The notes under the pieces were generated by a model. The model made no database searches. It saw only the letters and a list, made by a program, of their open reading frames with translations, and was not told the DNA's origin. DNA of 64,000 nt from Amarolinea aalborgensis (GTDB lineage: Bacteria > Chloroflexota > Anaerolineae > SSC4 > Amarolineaceae), in the NCBI RefSeq assembly GCF_900491745.1, contig NZ_UETR01000004.1, positions 310,001-374,000 on the forward strand, in the 5' to 3' direction. A program made the position numbers and the translations under genes. This document shows positions 53,496 to 61,760 of the stretch, piece by piece. Positions within the stretch are counted from its first letter, which is position 1; every line of letters starts with the position of its first letter.

Positions 53496-54663
53496 GACTG
53501 GCCCTGGCCGGTTGACGATCCATGACGCGCTGAAAAAGCTGTACATACTGCTGAATGATGGCCGGCCAGGTGAAACCTTCGGCAATCTGGCGGCCGCGCT
53601 GGCCCCAGTCGGCGCGGCGCTGCGCATCGCTGACGAGGAGAGCCAGTGCGTCGGCCAGGCGTTCGACTGCCGCCCAGGGGACGACCAGCCCGTTGCCGTC
53701 TAGCAGTTCCTCCATGCCGCCAGTTTCTGTCACCACGACGGGGAGTCCGCTGGCCATCGCTTCGAGCAGCGCCATGGACATACCCTCATTGAACGAGGGC
53801 AGGCAGAAGATGTCGGCCTGCGCGTAAACCGCAGGCATGGCGTCGCGTTCGACAAAACCCAGGAACTGCACGTGGTCATCCAGGCCGCTGGCATGCGCCT
53901 GCTGGCGCAGTTGCGGCTCAGCGTCGCCAGTGCCCGCAAGGAGGATGCGCACGGCAATTCCCCGGCGGCGCAGCCGCGCCGCAGCCTCCAGTAAATGCTG
54001 CTGCCCCTTACGCTCAATCAGCCGCGCCGCGCACAACACCGTCACCGGCGCGCCTGGCGCGCGCGGCGGTCGCGCCACCGGGGCAAAATGCGCCAGGTCA
54101 ACGCCGTTGACGATGATGTCAATCGGCAAGCCGGGCGCGGTTTGCCAGGCCAGCGCGCGATGCCGCTGGCTGATGGCGATGACGGCCGCGGCTTGCCGCC
54201 AGATGTGACGAATGAAGGGCGTCAGGGCAAGATAGACATAACGATAGCGATTCTCAAAGCCGGGCACGTCCGGGCCTTGCAGGGAGACGATGTAGGGCAG
54301 GCCGATTGAACGCCGCAGCGCCCACGCAATGCCGCCGGCTGGCACCCCGGCAAAGGCAAAGCACAGGTCATAGGGCCGCTGCATGGCTAACCGCCGCGCG
54401 TAGCGGTAGCCGCGCCAGGTGTAGCGCAGAAGCTCGATGTTGGTCGAATGATGGATGTTGCGATTGTCAACCGGCGCCTTGTGCACGCGGATAGCAGGCG
54501 TCATCTCGCTGTATTCGTAGCGATCGCGCGACCGGCTGGAGGTAACGAGGTCAACCTCGATGCCCTGGTCAAGTTGACGGAGACCATCCAAGAGGTGGTA
54601 GTTGACCACGCCGGTGCCGCCGCCGAGCGGCGGGTATTCATTGTCCAGCATCAAGATGCGCAT
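53482..54663 (-). CDS. GT4-family glycosyltransferase
   Basis: A 393-residue GT-B enzyme. The N-terminal RILMLDNEYPPLGGGTGVV is a typical acceptor-domain start with the Gly-rich loop, and the C-terminal domain has VLCAARLIERKGQ and E-x7-E in NEGMSMALLEAM. It is predicted to add an alpha-linked sugar to the lipid-linked chain. It begins 9 bases after the DPM1/GtrB-like gene and overlaps the next GT4 gene by 14 bases. Confidence 0.92.
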   Translation of the reverse strand: MRILMLDNEYPPLGGGTGVVNYHLLDGLRQLDQGIEVDLVTSSRSRDRYEYSEMTPAIRVHKAPVDNRNIHHSTNIELLRYTWRGYRYARRLAMQRPYDLCFAFAGVPAGGIAWALRRSIGLPYIVSLQGPDVPGFENRYRYVYLALTPFIRHIWRQAAAVIAISQRHRALAWQTAPGLPIDIIVNGVDLAHFAPVARPPRAPGAPVTVLCAARLIERKGQQHLLEAAARLRRRGIAVRILLAGTGDAEPQLRQQAHASGLDDHVQFLGFVERDAMPAVYAQADIFCLPSFNEGMSMALLEAMASGLPVVVTETGGMEELLDGNGLVVPWAAVERLADALALLVSDAQRRADWGQRGRQIAEGFTWPAIIQQYVQLFQRVMDRQPARASHASR

Positions 54664-54672
54664 AACGGTCCG

Positions 54673-55833
54673 TTAGCCATCGAAACCCCATCGTTCGCGG
54701 ATGATGTAGAGAGGGCGCTGTTTGACTTCGTCGAAGATGCGGCCGACATATTCGCCGATGACGCCCAGCGCGATCAACTGGATGCCGCCGAGGAACATCA
54801 TGCCCACGACAATCGTGGCGAAACCAGAGGGGAATTCCGGCAAGGTGAACCGTTTGTAGACGGTCCATACGGAAAGCAGAAACCCCAGGAATGAGACGAA
54901 GAGACCAAAGAGGGAGGCCAGGCGCAGGGGCACGTATGAGAACGAAAAGAAACCATCGAAGGCTAGACGCAGCAGTTTGAACAGGCTGTACTTTGGTTGG
55001 CCGGCGTAACGCGCCGCCCGCTTGTAGGGCACGCCAATCTGGCGGAAACCAACCCAACTGCGAATGCCACGGATGAAACGGTTGCGTTCTGGCATCTGCC
55101 TCAGTACGTCCGCGACGCGGCGGTCAAGCACGCAAAAATCGCCTGCGTCGAGTGGAATCTCCACGTTGGCCGCCTGGTGCAGGAGGCGGTAGAAGAGGCC
55201 GTAAGCGCTGCGTTTCAACACGTTTTCCTTGCGATCCCGGCGAACCGCATAAACCACATCGTGGCCCCGGCGCCACGCTGTAAGCAGTTCGGGCAGCGCT
55301 TCTGGCGGGTCTTGTAGATCGGCGTCCATCACGATCACGGCGTCGCCGCGCGCGTGGTCAATCCCGGCGCTGATGGCCGACTGATGGCCGAAATTGCGCG
55401 ACAGGCGCAGCACACGCACATGGGGGTCGCTGGTCTGCAAGGCGTGCAGCAGCTCGCCCGATGCATCTCGACTGCCATCATCCACAAAGATGATCTCGTA
55501 CGGTTCGGCCAGCGCTTCCATGACCAGGCTCAGCCGCCGATGGAGCTCGGGCAGAGTTTCGCTTTCATTAAACACCGGAAGCACCACCGAGTAGCGCGTC
55601 GGCGTCACCGCGTCGTGGCTGCCCACCACGCCGCTCCGATGAAGATCATACGGGCGGCCGCTGGTCAGGAGCACCTGCTCAAGCGCGTGGGCCAGGGCCT
55701 GGTCGCCTGGTTGATCGTTCGACGGAGGCAGCCACACGCGCACGCGCGGGAGAGCGTTTGCTTGCCGCGACTCATCGCTCGACGCGTCATTCACGGCGCT
55801 GCGGCCCGTACGCTTGGTCAGGTTGTGTGTCAT
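54673..55833 (-). CDS. GT2 polyprenyl-phosphate glycosyltransferase (DPM1/GtrB-like)
   Basis: A 386-residue protein. An unusual, mostly hydrophilic N-terminal extension (about 1-80) precedes the GT2 domain (SVVLPVFNESETLPELHRRL shortened to VVLPVFNES; DDGSRD; DADLQDPPE; GQPKYSLFKL). Two C-terminal TM helices (about 310-335 and 345-372) complete the GtrB-like layout. It should load a sugar on undecaprenyl phosphate for extracytoplasmic transfer; the GT39-like enzyme could use that donor. First gene of the block. AGGA lies upstream of the ATG at 55833; an earlier start at 55869 is possible. Confidence 0.88.
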   Translation of the reverse strand: MTHNLTKRTGRSAVNDASSDESRQANALPRVRVWLPPSNDQPGDQALAHALEQVLLTSGRPYDLHRSGVVGSHDAVTPTRYSVVLPVFNESETLPELHRRLSLVMEALAEPYEIIFVDDGSRDASGELLHALQTSDPHVRVLRLSRNFGHQSAISAGIDHARGDAVIVMDADLQDPPEALPELLTAWRRGHDVVYAVRRDRKENVLKRSAYGLFYRLLHQAANVEIPLDAGDFCVLDRRVADVLRQMPERNRFIRGIRSWVGFRQIGVPYKRAARYAGQPKYSLFKLLRLAFDGFFSFSYVPLRLASLFGLFVSFLGFLLSVWTVYKRFTLPEFPSGFATIVVGMMFLGGIQLIALGVIGEYVGRIFDEVKQRPLYIIRERWGFDG

Positions 55834-55855
55834 CACCGCACGTCCTATGGGATGA

Positions 55856-55871
55856 GGTTGAGCAGTCAACC
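55856..55871. promoter_or_regulatory. 16-bp palindromic leader motif, copy 2
   Basis: GGTTGAGCAGTCAACC contains the inverted repeat GGTTGA-4 nt-TCAACC. It lies 22 bases before the first gene of the polysaccharide block and is 13-of-16 identical to 606-621. Confidence 0.4.
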
Positions 55872-55907
55872 GTTGAGCGCTTGGTTGATGCAGTCTGTGC
55901 CGCGCCT

Positions 55908-55937
55908 ATCGTACCACAAGAGCACGGGTGAGGCCAA
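55908..55937 (-). promoter_or_regulatory. Candidate promoter of the polysaccharide block
   Basis: On the minus strand TTGGCC (55932-55937), 18 bases, TACGAT (55908-55913). It would give a leader of about 70 nt with the palindrome at 55856-55871. The boxes are imperfect. Confidence 0.35.
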
Positions 55938-55941
55938 AAGT

Positions 55942-56223
55942 TGTCAGGCCCGATAGGGCCTTCCACTTCGTAGCCCGATCCGTTCACGGTCGGGCGGGGT
56001 AGGTTGCGCGCACGCCACGCGGCCACCGACCCCGCCGGAGGCCAGAGGCCATCCGGCTACGAGATGCAAGCCCCTCTGGGGCTGTCAGGCCCGATAGGAC
56101 CTTCCACTTCGTAGCCCGATCCGTTCACGGTCGGGCGGGGTAGGTTGCGCGCACGCCACGCGGCCACCGACCCCGCCGGAGGCCAGAGGCCATCCGGCTA
56201 CGAGATGCAAGCCCCTGCGGGGC
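55942..56223. repeat. Two tandem copies of a 141-bp structured repeat
   Basis: The 141-base unit at 55942-56082 recurs at 56083-56223 with very few changes. Each unit holds several hairpins: GGCCC-GATA-GGGCC in the first copy, CCCGA-T-CCGT/ACGGTCGGG, and GCCGG/CCGGC, enclosed by GTAGCC/GGCTAC. A further AGCCCC-TGC-GGGGCT stem (56210-56224) ends the array. It is intergenic between divergent genes. It could be a REP-like repeat or a structured RNA; no coding frame is credible. Confidence 0.85.
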
Positions 56224-56276
56224 TACACCCCGAACAATGAAATGCGCCTGTTGGCCGTGCTTGGTGCGCAGCGGTT

Positions 56277-56305
56277 TTGACAGGCCGCACTGAGCGGGGT
56301 ACACT
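56277..56305 (+). promoter_or_regulatory. Promoter of the transsulfuration-type PLP enzyme gene
   Basis: TTGACA (56277-56282), 17 bases, TACACT (56300-56305). The leader to 56375 is about 63 nt. I see no SAM riboswitch there. Confidence 0.8.
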
Positions 56306-56374
56306 GGCCCCCTTGTTGGCGCCTACGAGCAGCACGCTGGCGCCCACGTTTGCAGCACGGGGAGCGACCATCAG

Positions 56375-57574
56375 ATGACCAGTTTTTCCACACGGGCGGT
56401 CCATGCCGGCGAGCGTTTGCCTGCGCCCGACTATACACCCACCACCACGCCGATTCACCCGGCCGTGACTTACCTGTACGATGAGATGCAAGACCTGGAC
56501 GCGGTCTTCAGCCGCGCGAAAGAAGGCTTCGTCTATCGGCGCTACGGCAACCCAACGACGCGGGCGTTGGAGATCGCGCTCGCCAATCTGGAAGGCGGCG
56601 ACGCTGCGCTGACCTATGCCTCGGGCATGGCGGCTATGCACGCGGCGCTGCTGGCGGCTGGCCTCAAGGCGGGCGCACACGTCGTGGCGGCGCGAGATTG
56701 TTACGGCGCCACCTATACCCTCCTCGACCGCCTGTTCACCGACCAAGGGGTCATGACGCACTTTGTGGATATCACCGACCGGGACGCCGTGGCGGCAGTG
56801 CTCCAGTCGCACGCGCCGACCGTGCTGGTGTGTGAGACGATTTCAAACCCACTGCTCAAGTTGGCCGACATACCGGGCCTGGTGGACCAGGCGCACGCGG
56901 CCGGCGCGCTGGTCATTGTGGACAGCACGTTCACCACGCCCTACTTGATGCGACCGCTTGAATACGGCGCTGATTTTGTTGTTCATTCGCTCACCAAGTA
57001 TATCGGCGGACATGACGACGTTCTGGGCGGCGCCGTGATTACGCAGCAGATGCATGAAGCGCGCCTCTTTGATCAGTTGAAGATGCTGGGCGCCAACCTC
57101 TCGCCGTTCGAAGCCTGGCTGGCCCTGCGCGGCCTCAAGACCCTGTCGCTGCGCATGCGGCAACACTGCGCCAGCGCACAGGAAGTGGCAGCCTGGCTGG
57201 CCCAGCATCCACGCGTGGCGCACGTCAACTACCCCGGCCTGCCTGACCATCCGCAGCATGGGTTGGCGCGCCGGCTGCTGACTGCACCCGATGGCGCGCC
57301 GGCCTACGGCGGCATGGTGAGCTTTGAGCTGCAGGCGGCCGCGCACCCGCAGGTGATGCACTTCCTGGAACGCCTGCACCTGGTGTTGACCGGCACTTCG
57401 TTGGGCGATGTCTACAGCCTGGTGCTTTACCCGGTCATGGCGTCGCATCGAGCCTTGACGCCGGCGCAGCGCGCCCAGGTGGGCATCAGCGAGGGTCTCG
57501 TACGCCTGTCGGTTGGCATCGAGGACCCGGCTGACATCATCGCGGATCTTGCACAGGCGCTCGCAGCGGATTGA
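56375..57574 (+). CDS. Cys/Met-metabolism PLP enzyme (cystathionine gamma-synthase/lyase or methionine gamma-lyase type)
   Basis: A 399-residue PLP enzyme. The N-terminal TRAVHAGERLP and YTPTTTPIHPAVTY, the RRYGNPTTRALE phosphate-site segment, YASGMAAMHAALLA, and the PLP-binding Lys in HSLTKYIGGHDDVLGG (Lys of SLTKY) are typical. C-terminal GISEGLVRLSVGIEDPADII completes the family signature. The exact reaction (cystathionine synthesis, beta- or gamma-elimination, or homocysteine formation) is not fixed. A GGGGAG lies about 12 bases upstream; the promoter is at 56277-56305. Confidence 0.9.
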   Translation: MTSFSTRAVHAGERLPAPDYTPTTTPIHPAVTYLYDEMQDLDAVFSRAKEGFVYRRYGNPTTRALEIALANLEGGDAALTYASGMAAMHAALLAAGLKAGAHVVAARDCYGATYTLLDRLFTDQGVMTHFVDITDRDAVAAVLQSHAPTVLVCETISNPLLKLADIPGLVDQAHAAGALVIVDSTFTTPYLMRPLEYGADFVVHSLTKYIGGHDDVLGGAVITQQMHEARLFDQLKMLGANLSPFEAWLALRGLKTLSLRMRQHCASAQEVAAWLAQHPRVAHVNYPGLPDHPQHGLARRLLTAPDGAPAYGGMVSFELQAAAHPQVMHFLERLHLVLTGTSLGDVYSLVLYPVMASHRALTPAQRAQVGISEGLVRLSVGIEDPADIIADLAQALAAD

Positions 57575-57599
57575 CTTTTTCGCGTGTCGGATTTATATT
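57571..57599 (+). promoter_or_regulatory. Promoter of the WS/DGAT-type gene
   Basis: TTGACT (57571-57576), 17 bases, TATATT (57594-57599). The -35 box overlaps the stop codon of the PLP enzyme gene. The start would be near 57606, inside the palindrome at 57598-57613. Confidence 0.65.
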
Positions 57600-57613
57600 G
57601 TATTCATATACAA
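57598..57613. promoter_or_regulatory. Palindromic operator over the WS/DGAT promoter
   Basis: TTGTATTCATATACAA is a 6-bp inverted repeat (TTGTAT/ATACAA) separated by TCAT. It covers the end of the -10 box and the predicted start site, a typical place for a repressor. No regulator gene is nearby. Confidence 0.5.
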
Positions 57614-57728
57614 GCGCCATGAAGGGCCTATTCGAAATCACGCGTCATGAACCGGTCGGTAGATCGGCCAGGGCGATCTTTCGGGTAGGCTTTTCGTAGG
57701 CAGCGAAGCGCTTGCAAAGGAGGTGGCG

Positions 57729-59570
57729 ATGGCTGATAGTATCCGCTACGGGATTCCGCTAGGCAATGTAGACACAGCCTGGCTTCATATGGAAGACCCA
57801 ACCAATCTCATGATGGTGACGGGCCTTTACATTTTCGACAAACCGCTTGACATCACCCGCCTGCGCGACACCGTGCAATACCGATGGCTGGATCGCTTTA
57901 GTCGTTTCAAGCATAAGGTGGTGCAGCAGGGCAACAAAGCCTACTGGGTCACCGATCATAATTTTGATCTCAATGCGCACATTCATCGTGTCGCGCTGCC
58001 GCCGCCGGGCGACAAGGCCGCGCTGCAAGAATTTGTCAGCGACCTGATGAGCACGCCGCTCGATTTCTCCAAGCCGTTGTGGCAGATGCACTACATCGAG
58101 CATTATGGGGAGGGCAGCGCGCTGTTGATGCGCTTGCACCACTGCATTGCCGATGGCATTGCGCTGATGCATGTGATGCTGGCCAGCACCGACACCGAGC
58201 CAGACGCGCCCTATCCGACGGCCCCACAGCATGAAAAACGCCATCAACCTGGGTGGTTGGAGAGCACCTTACGCAGCGCCCTGGGCATGGTGTCCACCGC
58301 GCGCAAGGTGACTGACACCCTGCTGCACGAGAGTCTGGAGACCCTGACGAATCCTGGCCATGCCTTGGACCTGGCGTCCCAAGGCGCCAGCGCGGCTGCA
58401 GCTCTCGGTAAACTCCTGCTGATCGGGCCTGATCCGCGCACGGTCTACAAAGGCCCCCTCGGCGTGGGCAAGCGCGCAGCCTGGTCGGAGCCGATTCCGC
58501 TCAGCAATGTCAAATTGATCGGCAAGGTCTTGGGCGGCACGGTCAACGACGTGCTGCTGACGGCCATGACTGGCGCCCTGCGCCGATACATGGAATACCG
58601 CAACGATCCAACCGACGGCATCAACATCCGCGCCATGGTGCCTGTCAACCTGCGCCCACTCGCAGAAGCCTACAAGCTGGGCAATCACTTTGGCCTCATT
58701 TACCTCTCCTTGCCCATCTACCTGGTTGACCCGATGGAGCGCTTGCACGAGCTGAAGCGACGCATGGACGACATCAAGAACACACCAGAAGCGGTTGTCG
58801 CCTTCCAGATTCTCAATACCCTGGGGATGATGCCCCTGCAAGTGGCCGAGCAGATGGTCAACATTTTCGGGCTGAAATCGTCGGCCGTGATGACCAACGT
58901 GCCCGGTCCACGCCACGCCATCTATTTTGCCGGCGAGCGCATTGAAACGAGCATGTTCTGGGTGCCGCAGTCGGGGCGCATGGGGTTGGGCGTCAGCATC
59001 TTCAGCTACAATGACAACGTGGTCTTGGGCATCGCAACCGACACCGGGCTGGTGCCAGACCCCGAGAAGATCAACGAGTACTTCGAACAAGAATTCGTGG
59101 ACCTCCTGGCTTTTGCGCAGCAGAAGGCCCTGGCGCAGAGTGCGCTGGAAGCGCCCGTGGAGCAGCCAGAGGCGATCGCTGCGCCAGCACCCACCGGCCC
59201 CACAACGGCCAAACGGTCGCGGCGGCCCGTTGCGGAGATTCCCGTAGATGGAGCCGAGACAACCGCCGAGGTCACGGCGACGGATAGAGTTGCCGATTTG
59301 GTGCAAGAGTTGGCCGTGCCAAGCGGACCCGCGGTGCCGCTGGTGGTGCACGAGACGCAAACAACAGACACCGCCGCGGTCCTGGTGGACGCGGAACCGC
59401 AGGCCCTCAGCGCGCCGGCTGCGTCCACCAACGGCGCGCACGCCGCCCTGGCTGAGAAGCCGGCGCTTGTGAGCACACCCGCGGCCTGCCAGGCCATGAC
59501 CAAATCGGGCCGCCCGTGCAAGAATATGGCTTTGCCAGGCTCATCATACTGCCGCATTCATCAGGAGTAA
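57729..59570 (+). CDS. WS/DGAT-type acyltransferase with Pro/Ala-rich linker and C-terminal Cys/His motif
   Basis: A 613-residue protein. The wax ester synthase/acyl-CoA:diacylglycerol acyltransferase core (about 1-470) has the catalytic motif H137HCIADG143 and the NVPGPR segment of the C-terminal half. It should esterify an acyl-CoA to an alcohol or diglyceride for storage lipid; activity is not proven. Family members are usually 450-480 residues. The extra ~140 residues form a Pro/Ala/Thr-rich linker and a 27-residue end with C-x9-C-x10-C-x2-H (CQAMTKSGRPC, then CRIH). AGGAGG six bases before the ATG at 57729 sets the start. Confidence 0.85.
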   Translation: MADSIRYGIPLGNVDTAWLHMEDPTNLMMVTGLYIFDKPLDITRLRDTVQYRWLDRFSRFKHKVVQQGNKAYWVTDHNFDLNAHIHRVALPPPGDKAALQEFVSDLMSTPLDFSKPLWQMHYIEHYGEGSALLMRLHHCIADGIALMHVMLASTDTEPDAPYPTAPQHEKRHQPGWLESTLRSALGMVSTARKVTDTLLHESLETLTNPGHALDLASQGASAAAALGKLLLIGPDPRTVYKGPLGVGKRAAWSEPIPLSNVKLIGKVLGGTVNDVLLTAMTGALRRYMEYRNDPTDGINIRAMVPVNLRPLAEAYKLGNHFGLIYLSLPIYLVDPMERLHELKRRMDDIKNTPEAVVAFQILNTLGMMPLQVAEQMVNIFGLKSSAVMTNVPGPRHAIYFAGERIETSMFWVPQSGRMGLGVSIFSYNDNVVLGIATDTGLVPDPEKINEYFEQEFVDLLAFAQQKALAQSALEAPVEQPEAIAAPAPTGPTTAKRSRRPVAEIPVDGAETTAEVTATDRVADLVQELAVPSGPAVPLVVHETQTTDTAAVLVDAEPQALSAPAASTNGAHAALAEKPALVSTPAACQAMTKSGRPCKNMALPGSSYCRIHQE

Positions 59571-59642
59571 CCCGGCGTTCGCTGGCGGCTCCCCGAGCAC
59601 GGCCGGAGATTGGCTGATGCTGGCAAGATAACATGGTTCACA

Positions 59643-59684
59643 GACATCGGAAGTCAGCACTGACTTCCGATGTCTCGTTTTTTC
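59643..59684 (+). terminator. Intrinsic terminator of the WS/DGAT gene
   Basis: GACATCGGAAGTCA (59643-59656) and TGACTTCCGATGTC (59661-59674) form a perfect 14-bp stem with loop GCAC, followed by TCGTTTTTTC. It shares the ATCGGAAGTC/ACTTCCGA core with the hairpins at 61647-61679 and 61722-61754. Confidence 0.9.
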
Positions 59685-59703
59685 GCAGAAAGGCGCTCGT
59701 TCT

Positions 59704-61632
59704 ATGAATACGCTTCCCATTGTCAAAATGACTCTCTACAAGCATGGCGTTGGTTTCTACCAGCGTCGAGGCGCGGTCGAAGGTGACACAGCCTCCGTGC
59801 AGTTCCGCAAAGATGAGATGAACGATATCCTCAAGAGCCTGACCGCGTTCACGGTTGGCGGTGGTCAGGTGCTCGGCATGGATTATGCCACACCAGAGGA
59901 CAAGGCCGCGCTTCTGGCTCGCTCGTCCATTCATCTTGCGGACGGCTCTAGCCTCCGTGACTTGCTGCGCGACGTCCGCGGGCGCAGCGTTGAAGTGACC
60001 ACTACGACTGAAACCATTTCCGGCCTTGCCGTCGGTGTGGATTTGCCTGGTGAACGCGAGCCGCTGACCGCCACGCTGCTGTCTGTCTATATACCGGCGC
60101 AGGCAACCGTGCGCACCATGAAGGTGGGGGACATTCAACGATTGACCCTGGTAGATGCACGCGCCGCCAGCGACCTGGCTTACTTCCTGGAAACCAGCCT
60201 GATGGAGGATGAGAAACGGTCGGTGACCGTGCGATTGACGCCGGGCCGTTCCGATGTGGTGCTCAGCTATATCGCGCCCAGCCCTGTCTGGCGCGTCAGC
60301 TATCGCCTGGTGGCTGATGAACAGAATGGCAAACCGACCAGCCTGTTACAGGGGTGGGGGTTGTTCGATAACACGTTCGACGAGGATCTGGAGGCTGTGC
60401 AGCTGACGTTCGTGGCAGGGATGCCCGTCAGCTTCATCTATGACCTCTACACCTCGTTCACGCCGGAGCGGCCGGTGGTCAAAGAGCAGGCGCGCGCGGT
60501 GGCACGGCCGGTGGAGTTTGCGGAGGCCCTGTCGGCCGCGCCGGAAGCGCCGCCGACGCGCAGCGCCATGCGCGGCCTCAGCCGCGGCCCGATGGCGGCT
60601 GACATGGCGGCCGCGCCGATGGCCAAGATGAGCGTCGCGGATCTGGCCGATTCCACCGTGGTGGCGGCCACGGGCCAGGCGCAAGGTGAATTCTTCAGCT
60701 ATGCGGTCGCAAACCCGGTGACGGTCAAGCGCGGCCGCTCCGCCCTGGTGCCGATCTTGCAGGCGCGACCCGTTTTTCGCAAGGAGCGCATCTACAACGG
60801 CCGCAAGCACCCGCTCAATCCGATCATCACGGCGCGCTTCAAGAACGACACCGGCCTGACCCTCGAGCGCGGGCCGTTGACCGTCGTGGAGAGCGGTGAA
60901 TACGCAGGCGAGGCGATGCTCCCCTTCACCGCGCCCGGCGGCGAGATTTTTCTGGCCTATGCGGTGGACCTCGGCGTGAAGGTGACAGAAGAAGCGAGCA
61001 GCGAGCAGGTGCTTGTTTCAGTCAACATCGCCAATGGGCTGCTTTCGTTCCAGGAGTATCAAATTCAGCGCGTCGCTTACCGCGTGGAGAATCACAACGA
61101 CCAGCCGGTCAGCGTCACCATCGAGCATCCGCGCCTGGCGAACTACGCCACGCACGAGACGCCAGAGCCGGCGGAGATGACCGCCGATGCCTATCGCTAC
61201 CAGGTGCAGGTAAAGGCGCACGGTGTGTCCACGTTTACGGCCGCGCAGCGCCGCCTGACCGCACGCCGCGAGGAGATTCGCAATCAGCGCTTCGATGCGC
61301 TGCAGCGTTGGCTGCACGATCATCAGCTCGATCAAGCCACATTCGACCGCATCAAGGCCATCCTGGCGCTGTACAATCGCCTGGCTGAGCATGAAGCGGG
61401 CGTGCGCAAGAATGACGGTGAACGCCAGGCCATCTTCAATCAGCAGAAGGTGGTGCAGGGCAATTTGGGGGCCCTCAAAGAGCAGGGCGAGGAAGGTCAG
61501 TTGCGCGGCCGCTATGTGCGCACCCTGAACCAGTTAGAAGATAAGTTGGCGCAGCTGCAAAAGAGCGATGAGGAGCTGGCTGCGGCCATCGCGGCCACCA
61601 AAGCGGAAATTGACAAGGCGCTGGCGGCGTAA
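59704..61632 (+). CDS. DUF4139-domain protein
   Basis: A 642-residue soluble-looking protein without a clear signal peptide. It starts with a beta-rich N-terminal domain (MTLYKHGVGFYQRRG) and continues into the DUF4139 beta-sandwich region (about 190-520), with VLSYIAPSPVWRVSYRL reduced to SPVWRVSYRL as the family signature. The C-terminal ~120 residues (about 520-642) are a charged coiled-coil. DUF4139 proteins have no established activity; some relatives affect mucoidy. AAAGG about 10 bases upstream supports the start. The gene is isolated between terminator hairpins. Confidence 0.8.
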   Translation: MNTLPIVKMTLYKHGVGFYQRRGAVEGDTASVQFRKDEMNDILKSLTAFTVGGGQVLGMDYATPEDKAALLARSSIHLADGSSLRDLLRDVRGRSVEVTTTTETISGLAVGVDLPGEREPLTATLLSVYIPAQATVRTMKVGDIQRLTLVDARAASDLAYFLETSLMEDEKRSVTVRLTPGRSDVVLSYIAPSPVWRVSYRLVADEQNGKPTSLLQGWGLFDNTFDEDLEAVQLTFVAGMPVSFIYDLYTSFTPERPVVKEQARAVARPVEFAEALSAAPEAPPTRSAMRGLSRGPMAADMAAAPMAKMSVADLADSTVVAATGQAQGEFFSYAVANPVTVKRGRSALVPILQARPVFRKERIYNGRKHPLNPIITARFKNDTGLTLERGPLTVVESGEYAGEAMLPFTAPGGEIFLAYAVDLGVKVTEEASSEQVLVSVNIANGLLSFQEYQIQRVAYRVENHNDQPVSVTIEHPRLANYATHETPEPAEMTADAYRYQVQVKAHGVSTFTAAQRRLTARREEIRNQRFDALQRWLHDHQLDQATFDRIKAILALYNRLAEHEAGVRKNDGERQAIFNQQKVVQGNLGALKEQGEEGQLRGRYVRTLNQLEDKLAQLQKSDEELAAAIAATKAEIDKALAA

Positions 61633-61646
61633 CCGGCGCCCTCGAT

Positions 61647-61679
61647 AGACTTCGGAAGCCGGCCAGGCTTCCGAAGTCT
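61647..61679 (+). terminator. Terminator-like hairpin 1 after the DUF4139 gene
   Basis: AGACTTCGGAAGCC (61647-61660) and GGCTTCCGAAGTCT (61666-61679) form a perfect 14-bp stem with loop GGCCA, 15 bases after the stop. The T-run is weak (GGTTATTG). Confidence 0.55.
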
Positions 61680-61721
61680 GGTTATTGATCCAGGCGCTGG
61701 CGGAGTGTCTGATGCACCAGG

Positions 61722-61754
61722 AGACTTCCGAAGTCTGCAAGACTTCGGAAGTCT
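61722..61754 (+). terminator. Terminator-like hairpin 2 between convergent genes
   Basis: AGACTTCCGAAGTCT (61722-61736) and AGACTTCGGAAGTCT (61740-61754) form a perfect 15-bp stem with loop GCA, followed by TGTTTCTC. It lies 7 bases before the stop of the minus-strand gene and may serve both directions. Confidence 0.65.
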
Positions 61755-61760
61755 TGTTTC

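Noticed and set aside
56306..56374. SAM riboswitch in the leader of the PLP enzyme gene
   Set aside because: The leader is only about 63 nt and shows none of the conserved SAM-I or SAM-II elements.
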